Source of the DNA: Trichoplusia ni
Lineage: Eukaryota > Arthropoda > Insecta > Lepidoptera > Noctuidae
Length of the DNA stretch: 64,000 bases
Direction of reading: 5' to 3'
Assembly (NCBI RefSeq): GCF_003590095.1
Contig: NC_039483.1
Location: 10,044,001-10,108,000, forward strand
Below, in pieces: positions 57,610 through 64,000 of this stretch; positions within the stretch are counted from its first letter, which is position 1, and every line of letters starts with the position of its first letter. Both the position numbers and the translations under genes were made by a program. Below the pieces are notes generated by a model. It saw nothing but the letters and a program-made list of their open reading frames with translations, ran no database searches and was not told the DNA's origin.

Positions 57610-60408
57610 ATGACGAAACCAGTGAGAATTATAAGTTTCAACTGCAAAAGTGTAAAAACGTCGGTTGATTGCATTAGACGACTGTGTGTATCAGCGGATA
57701 TAATAGCTCTGCAAGAAACATGGTTGATGCCCCACGACTTAACGTTCTTAGGTACAATACATGAGGACTTTGCGTATACTGGGACTTCAGCGGTGGATGC
57801 TTCGGCTGGAATATTGCGAGGTAGGCCTTACGGAGGAGTAGCAATCCTCTGGAGGAAAAGGTTATTCTCATCAGTGACAGTTGTGCAGTGTAATAGTGCT
57901 CGTATTACAGCCATACAAGTTGAACTGTCTAACAAAAAGTTGCTTGTTTTTTCGGTTTATATGCCTATTAGCTGTGTTGAAAACATTGTTGAGTTCACTG
58001 ATTGTTTGAGCGTAATGAATGCCATTATAGAAAACTGTGATATTCAGATGGTTTTTATGTTAGGGGATTATAATGCTCATATAGATGAATTATTTTACTT
58101 TGAATTGTTGAAGTTTTGTGAGGAGCAGTACTGGGCGTTTGCCGATACAGTATTTTTATCTAGCGATACTTATACATTTGTTAGTGAGGCGCATGGGTGT
58201 AATCGATGGCTGGACCATTGCGTTGTTACTAAGTCTGCGCTTCAAACGATATCAAGTGTGGAAGTATTGTATGGCACGTATTGCTCGGACCACTTTCCGA
58301 TTAAGCTGGAATGCAATTTTAATTTAATTGATGTGAGCGTTGTGTTACCTAATAGGACTAACAGTAAAATAAGATGGGGAGATCGAGATCCAGAGCAGAT
58401 TAAATTATATGAAAAATTATGTAACTCAATGTTGTCTAATATAGATTTCCCGTCCGAATTTTGTAATTGTGCTGACAAAATATGTAATGACAAATTGCAT
58501 ACAAATCTGCTGGATGTTATGTATCGCGAAATTATTGATATCCTTTCGAAATCTGCTGAGCAGACTGCTGCTCTTATTAGGAAAAACAACTATAGACCTA
58601 TAATAGGATGGAATAGACATGTTTCTAGTGCTCACAAGCAGGCTCGACTTGCTTTTCAGATGTGGCATTTACATAGAAATCCCCCTTCAGGGGCAATTTA
58701 TGAAAATATGCTAAATACACGCAAGATTTTTAAATCTAGGCTAAAGTGGTGTCGTAACAATCAGGAACAAATAAAAATGGATATACTTGCAGAGAATCAT
58801 AAATGTAAAGACTTTGGCCAATTTTGGAAGAATACTAGAAAACTAAACCCCAAGGCGAGCCTGCCGGTAAGCATAGCGGGAAATTGTAATCCTCAGTCTA
58901 TCGCAAACCTGTTTGTTAGTCAATTTAAAGTTGATCCCTTGTTAAAGTCATCTGATACCGAACTGTCGTCGGTGACTGACGTTGACAGTGGTTCCTCGTG
59001 TTTGAGGTTTTCAGCAAAGGAGGTGGCTGACGTCCTTAATAAAATGGTTAAAGGTAAATCTCCCGGCCACGACCACCTCAGCGTTGAGCACTTGCGATTC
59101 GCGGGTATTCATCTACCACGGGTACTGGCCATGTTTTATTCTTTGTGTCTTAGTCATTCGTACTTGCCAAAAGATCTCATGAAGACTATAGTTGTGCCTA
59201 TAGCTAAAAATAAAACTGGCGATGTTACAGACCCTGCAAATTACAGGCCTATTTCCTTAGCCACAATTACAGCGAAGGTGTTGGACTGTCTGCTCGATTC
59301 ACATATGGCGAGTCGGATAGATCTTCATGACGCTCAGTTCGGATTTCGGCCCCAATTATCCACTGAATCTGCTATCATGTGTCTCAAGCAGACAGTGCAG
59401 TACTATGCAGACAGAAATACACCGGTCAATGCATGCTTTCTCGATCTATCGAAGGCATTTGACCTGGTGCCATACGATGTTCTCTGGGATAAGCTGCGCG
59501 AGGAAAGTACCGTAGATTGTAGGGTAATATCATTGTTTAAATATTGGTACAATAATCAGACTAATTATGTTAGCTGGGCGGGTGCTCTGTCTGATGAGTA
59601 CGGGTTGGAGTGCGGGGTGAGGCAGGGGGGGATTACCTCGCCTCGTCTCTTTAACCTTTACGTCAATCGCCTGATTGTTGAGCTCAGCAACGCCAAGATT
59701 GGCTGTCACATAGACGGAGTCTGTATTAATAACATCAGTTACGCTGACGATATGGTGTTGCTGAGTCCATCAATTAGCGCCCTCAGACGACTTGTTAAAA
59801 TCTGTGAAGATTACGCGGTAGCACACGGACTCAGGTACAACGCAAAAAAATGCGAGTTATTGATTTTTAAGGCAGGTACCAAATGTTACACTAACGTACC
59901 AGAGGTAACTATAGGCAATACTCCGTTAGCCCGAGTAACAAAAGTTAAGTACCTGGGTCATTGGGTGACTGATGATCTTAATGATGACTTAGATATGGAA
60001 AGGGAGCGCAGGGCGTTGGCTGTGCGAGCTAATATGTTGATCCGCAGATTTGCACGTTGTTCCAAACATGTTAAAATAACTCTTTTCAGAGCATACTGTC
60101 AATCATTTTACACGTGCAGTCTGTGGGTCGGATACACGCAAAGGGCATACAACGCCCTGCGTATCCAGTACAATAACGCATTTAGGATGCTTATGGGCCT
60201 ACCGCGTTTTTGTAGTGCTTCTAGGATGTTTGCCGAGGCTAGGGTCGATGGCTTTCATGCGATTATCCGCAAGCGATGCGCTTCAATTCTGGGGAGAGTA
60301 CGCGATAGCTCGCACAGCATCCTGAATGCTTTGTGCGATAAATGGGACAGCCCTATGCTAGCCCATTGGATACGTATGCATAGTAATAATTTAAGTTATT
60401 TTAACTAA
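57610..60408 (+). CDS. LINE ORF2: endonuclease-reverse transcriptase (932 aa)
   Basis: Nicks target DNA and reverse-transcribes the element RNA onto it. The endonuclease (about 1-235) keeps the catalytic set: N11 in SFNCKS, E36 in LQETW, Y117 in VYMP, D153 and N155 in GDYN, D202-H203, and S226-D227-H228. The reverse transcriptase (about 480-790) has KGKSPGHD (G486), NYRPISL (544-550), QFGFRP (G578), FLDLSKAFD with D612, GVRQGGITSP (669-678), YADD (711-714, D713 and D714) and KYLGHW (780-785). About 140 residues follow with several cysteines and no RNase H. The 932-aa length is normal for CR1-group ORF2. No stop or frameshift is present, including across a run of seven G near 59632. Translation probably uses termination-reinitiation from ORF1 (TAA, 4 nt, ATG). 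Start ATG 57610 places the endonuclease motif at its usual position. Neighbour: ORF1 of the same element. Confidence 0.93.
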   Translation: MTKPVRIISFNCKSVKTSVDCIRRLCVSADIIALQETWLMPHDLTFLGTIHEDFAYTGTSAVDASAGILRGRPYGGVAILWRKRLFSSVTVVQCNSARITAIQVELSNKKLLVFSVYMPISCVENIVEFTDCLSVMNAIIENCDIQMVFMLGDYNAHIDELFYFELLKFCEEQYWAFADTVFLSSDTYTFVSEAHGCNRWLDHCVVTKSALQTISSVEVLYGTYCSDHFPIKLECNFNLIDVSVVLPNRTNSKIRWGDRDPEQIKLYEKLCNSMLSNIDFPSEFCNCADKICNDKLHTNLLDVMYREIIDILSKSAEQTAALIRKNNYRPIIGWNRHVSSAHKQARLAFQMWHLHRNPPSGAIYENMLNTRKIFKSRLKWCRNNQEQIKMDILAENHKCKDFGQFWKNTRKLNPKASLPVSIAGNCNPQSIANLFVSQFKVDPLLKSSDTELSSVTDVDSGSSCLRFSAKEVADVLNKMVKGKSPGHDHLSVEHLRFAGIHLPRVLAMFYSLCLSHSYLPKDLMKTIVVPIAKNKTGDVTDPANYRPISLATITAKVLDCLLDSHMASRIDLHDAQFGFRPQLSTESAIMCLKQTVQYYADRNTPVNACFLDLSKAFDLVPYDVLWDKLREESTVDCRVISLFKYWYNNQTNYVSWAGALSDEYGLECGVRQGGITSPRLFNLYVNRLIVELSNAKIGCHIDGVCINNISYADDMVLLSPSISALRRLVKICEDYAVAHGLRYNAKKCELLIFKAGTKCYTNVPEVTIGNTPLARVTKVKYLGHWVTDDLNDDLDMERERRALAVRANMLIRRFARCSKHVKITLFRAYCQSFYTCSLWVGYTQRAYNALRIQYNNAFRMLMGLPRFCSASRMFAEARVDGFHAIIRKRCASILGRVRDSSHSILNALCDKWDSPMLAHWIRMHSNNLSYFN

Positions 60409-60463
60409 CACTAGGTTAAGTATTCTTTTACTAACATCTTATGGATCTTGTATTTTGGTCTGA

Positions 60464-60469
60464 AATAAA
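60464..60469 (+). promoter_or_regulatory. Polyadenylation signal of the LINE
   Basis: AATAAA, 55 nt after the ORF2 stop and directly before TGTTTTTATTATTTATTATT, the ATT-rich 3' tail. The position suits 3'-end formation of the element transcript. Confidence 0.6.
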
Positions 60470-60921
60470 TGTTTTTATTATTTATTATTATGATACTGAT
60501 TAATCAAATCTAGCAAAGCGGCTACCATAAAAAATGAAATTAACCATTAGTTACATACAAATATAGCATATGATTAAATAACTAACCCTATATACGCTAT
60601 CAATCCAATATATATAAAATACCTATTAGCCATCCCGTATACGTTGTACGATATAGGTCTACACACAGACAAGCACTAAGCGAGTTAAGTAACAAAATAA
60701 TATAAAACCTTCAAGTGGTCGTGCCATGTCATGTCGCTGGTAATCCCTGGATCTAGACTTCTTTTTAGTTCTAGCTTTTTATTTGCAAAGCTCTATTCTT
60801 GAGGGAAGTTGAGATTATTGAATTTCATGCTATAACCTCAGCAAAAAAGCAGACAATTCCGTGGTCTCGTTTTAGTAAAACCCGACAATAATTGAACTTA
60901 AATAAGGTCACGAGATGTGTA

Positions 60922-61175
60922 TCTATATCTATTCTAATATATAAAGCTGAAGAGTTTGTTTGTTTGAACGCGCTAATCTCAGGAACTACTGGTCCAAATC
61001 GAAAAATTCTTTTTGTGTTGAATAGACCATTCATCGAGGAAGGTTATAGGCTATATATTATCACGCTGCGACTAATAGGAGGAAGATACAATGGAAAATG
61101 TGAAAAAAATAGGGCAGGTATAAATCATAACTTATATCTTCCAACCACGCGGATGAAGTCGCGGGCAACAGCTAG
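60922..61175 (+). mobile_element. Lep1-type non-autonomous Helitron, complete
   Basis: Starts TCTATATCTATTCTAATATA, contains AAGCTGAAGAGTTTGTTTG, AACGCGCTAATCTCAGGAAC, GAATAGACCATTCATCGAGG and GCGACTAATAGGAGG, and ends GTCGCGGGCAACAGCTAG. Flanked by A (60921) and T (61176). It is 254 bp. The frames of 69-96 codons over it are not genes. Confidence 0.85.
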
Positions 61176-61857
61176 TTATTAATAACGCATCGTTAAAAAT
61201 CTTGTATAAAAAAGGATAAATATATGTTAAAGTAGGTAATAAAACTATGTACATATTAGGATGTTTGCACAAAAATCTGTCTGTCCTACATAGAGTTAGA
61301 AACAAAAGCAAATTACTTAATAAGATGCTACAAACTAACTGCACTGTTGACCAGATGTTGTTCGGATTCGTAAGAAATGCGCATGCTATTCTAATTCCTA
61401 TTACATGAGAAATAGAGGTTGTTTTAGGGTGGAGGTTTCAGTTGGTGTTATCATTAGGCGAGATGACACAGGCTTTAGTGCCTGATGAGAATCGTGAGTC
61501 TGGGTTATAGTATTCTTAGTTGTATGCTAGAATGTCCATATTTTGATAGAACTATTGTAAAGATTGACTCTCTTTTACATCGTGACAGATCACTTTAATT
61601 CCGTAATAAGAGTAGGTACAGTTTTTTTATTGTACACAATAAAATAACATAAAAAAACCCAGTAATAGGTTTTCGACCAGAAACTTTTGTAGGTACAGTT
61701 TAGTTTTCGTATGTCAATCGTCGCTTTATTATAAACACGATTAGGTCAATGTCATCAGTGTAGTAAAGAGACGAGCTTTTAGTTTCGTGAAAATAATAGT
61801 GTGAAACTTTAGGTAGAAAATTATATAACCGTAAGAATTGTTGCTTGCTTTGATATT

Positions 61858-62015
61858 TGTTTTGTATCTTGTTTTAGCTAGATAAGAAATGCATCATCTC
61901 TAAAAATGTAAACAGTTTAGCTGCTGCGGTTCATGAGATAGAGCCTGGTCGTGGACGGATATACAGGAGAGTCTCAATAATAGAATTTCGTTTTTACCCT
62001 TTGGATACGAAACCC
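61858..62015 (+). repeat. GGAACCC-family repeat, 3' part
   Basis: AAATGCATCATCTCTAAAAA, GCGGTTCATGAGATAGAGCC, TGGTCGTGGACGGATA, AGTCTCAATAATAGAATTTC and TTTTTACCCTTTGGATACGA follow the family order. The end is altered to GAAACCCAAC. Confidence 0.6.
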
Positions 62016-64000
62016 AACAAATATTGCGATTTCTATAACTTGGAAAGTTCCACCAATTTAATAAAGCGACGCTCTATTACAAGGTCTTAAATTGGGCGTT
62101 TCAAAGTCAGTCATAACCAATAAAAGGCACTTACGAATTGCCTCTAGTTGCTGTCACCGACCCCTTTGGGAAAGGATCTTGTTCGAACGAAGGTAGGTAA
62201 GTCTATACTCTACGGGACCACTTCGCCTTGATGTATAGTGTACATCAATATTGATAAAACTGTTGGTGACTATCCTTTACTTAAGAGGCTAGTAGAGCAA
62301 CGTCACATTTCTAATACGAATATTTATGTTTTTCTCTTGACATGACTTGGATAAGGTTTTTTACATTTTAGTACAACAGTAATACATTTGTATTGTCATC
62401 TTACTATATTGCTTGAAGATAATAATTGACAGAAAGATTAACATCTTTTAAATCCATTGAAACAACAATCTCCAATGCTGGTATTTATGTACCAAAATAC
62501 TTACTTCATGAAAGTAAAAAGAAGAAAATGTCTTCTTACTGCAAACAGCTACGTTATTATTTTAAGATAAACATGCTTCGAAATCCAGTCATTCACAATC
62601 TGAGGGGAGTGAGGTGAAATGTAATAAAACAAATACATTTATGATTCCCGGAAACATTGCGTTCCTGTTTAAAGCGGTCGTGTAAATGGAAATGTTTATT
62701 TAATTTAATTCATCATTTACACCATAACACCATTACAGTACATAAATACGAATAATGCCGTAATACGCGAAGTTTATAACAGTTATCAATTTAAACTATC
62801 ATCACTTAACACATAAGCTCATATTCGTCCATAGCTGGGCATACGCGTCCCATATTGCGCGCCATCGAAAAATACCATTAATCGTAAGGCATTAAAATCC
62901 GAATTGATAATGATTAAAAATTTAATAAAGAATTAGTCCAAAGGCACTACACAAACTCAAAACTTGAACACCAGCAGTCACGTCCAGAAACTTCATGGAA
63001 CAAACCTCCTTTACCAGCACCACATCACTCTCAATCATACCAACATTTCAAAGCTTACGTCCCATTATGTTGGCAACATAAATTTTTGGCACGCATCAGA
63101 ACAATGGCTGTATTATGACGAACAAAGCTGTCCTAAGTTGAATGTAGAGTCAGTTGTTTATCGCCGCGTGTCGGTGATTTACTTGTTGTTTGCTGGTTAT
63201 TAGTATCATCAGTTTTAACTGGAGGTGGGTATTATCTTGGCTGTTGGGTCGACTGGGATGTTTAGACAATGATGGGAGTTTAACGCATAAATTAGTGACC
63301 CCGTTGTTGCTAGCAGTAGGTATATTGTGTTTCTAATTACGTCTTCTTCTGTTTTGTACCCCTTTTTTACAAACTGTGTTTGTATGGCTTCTGATTTAAG
63401 CTCAATATGAAAATTGCAAATGAAAATTATTTTTTTGGAAAAAACTTAAGAGTCCTCTGTCATAAAAATATAGTTAAATGTTCTTACTTCATAGTAAAAT
63501 TTTAACCGACCCGACAGTTTAAGCTGTAACATTCGAACAAATTGGAGATGTATCTGTCCCTTTGCAAAATAAAGTTATGAAGCTGCAGTAAGTTAGTAAA
63601 CAAGCTTTAAAGAATGCAAATTAAATAAACACGCTTGTATTAAGTTTAGCTATCTGGAGGCGAAGCTGGCGAGGCGCCAGTTCAGCAAGATAAGTGAAGA
63701 GTAACAGCATAAGAAAGACTCGCCGACATTATTATATCCTAGAGTTTGCGCATTTTAAGTATAAAACATGTTTCCTTGATGTCCCTGGCCCGATTACGGT
63801 GTAATGTCTTAAGTCTGTGGTTCATTGTGGTCATCAAGACGGAGTGCACTGAGGCATGTTGAAGTGTATTTAAAAGAAACAGATGAGAATCGTGTAAGTT
63901 GTTCTTTTGCCATAAGTTTTGTAAATGCTGTAAGTAACAGTATTTTTCTATGACATTGAATAGAGACGCTGACGCTTAATTGAGCGTCGTTATCTTATCT
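62016..64000. other. Gene-free end of the window
   Basis: AT-rich. Frames of 63 and 79 codons (62426-62617, 62964-63203) show no family features, and no repeat is recognised. Confidence 0.5.

Larger units (their letters stand above)
56220..60492 (+). mobile_element. Near-complete two-ORF LINE, CR1/L2/Daphne-like
   Basis: About 4.3 kb: a short, locally GC-rich 5' leader (about 56275-56348), ORF1 (56349-57605), ORF2 (57610-60408), a short 3' UTR of about 80 bp with AATAAA, then an ATT-rich tail (about 60475-60492). Both ORFs are open. There are no LTRs, and no RNase H or integrase domain. The APE-type endonuclease plus YADD RT, the ORF1 of coiled-coil/RRM type, and an ATT-rich rather than poly(A) tail fit the CR1 group; the detailed RT sequence is closest, in my reading, to Daphne-type elements. 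The exact 5' boundary is not determined, because only one copy is in view. No clear target-site duplication is seen. Confidence 0.85.

Noticed and set aside
1..64000. CRISPR array, prokaryotic operon or phage-like module
   Set aside because: There are no spaced identical repeats with unique spacers, no Shine-Dalgarno-led gene strings and no dense coding. The repeat content is that of a moth genome.

Overview
This is a gene-poor, AT-rich stretch of insect nuclear DNA. The repeats point to a moth, most likely a noctuoid lepidopteran. They include several Helitron-like elements ending in a CGCGGGCAACAGCTAG-type 3' end (the Lep1 type of Lepidoptera), two families of tRNA-derived SINE, a 5S-rRNA-derived SINE of the kind known from Helicoverpa, and many copies of a repeat ending in TACGGAACCCTAAA. 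I found no convincing host protein-coding gene, cellular tRNA or rRNA gene, CRISPR array or bacterial-style operon. The window looks intergenic, or part of a very long intron, and has been filled in by transposons.

The clearest coding unit is a two-ORF non-LTR retrotransposon (LINE) at about 56.2-60.5 kb on the + strand. ORF1 (418 aa) has an N-terminal cysteine cluster, a probable coiled coil and an RRM-like C-terminal region. ORF2 (932 aa) has an apurinic-type endonuclease followed by a reverse transcriptase with an intact YADD box. Neither frame is broken, only 4 nt separate them, and an AATAAA plus an ATT-rich tail follows. It resembles the CR1/L2/Daphne group and may be recently active. 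Three other LINEs survive only as 3' scraps: an RTE-like C-terminus near 20.1 kb, a GC-rich ORF end near 41.5 kb, and two short 3' ends at 3.7 and 38.8 kb.

Layout: 0-0.8 kb holds a Helitron-like fragment, a 15-unit 21-bp minisatellite, a perfect 24-bp palindrome and a Helitron 3' end. From 3 to 6 kb there is a LINE end, a full Helitron-like element, a SINE and a GGAACCC repeat. The 6-13 kb stretch is almost featureless. SINEs, snap-back palindromes, a second Helitron type, paired-inverted-repeat elements and an RTE remnant lie at 13-26 kb. From 27 to 45 kb there are a degenerate tandem repeat, more SINEs, the 5S-derived SINE and GGAACCC repeats. At 46-54 kb there is a MITE family and a Helitron copy with an internal inverted duplication. 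A SINE lies directly against the intact LINE at 56 kb, and a last Helitron and repeat copy follow at 61-62 kb.

The observations most worth following are: (i) the intact LINE; (ii) the minisatellite, in which 11 of 15 units carry a consensus 5' splice-donor core; (iii) perfect short-loop inverted duplications, two of them clearly inside older transposons, which look like template-switch scars; and (iv) a roughly 45-bp imperfect palindrome present in about six dispersed copies. All family names rest on recognition by eye; no database search was run.
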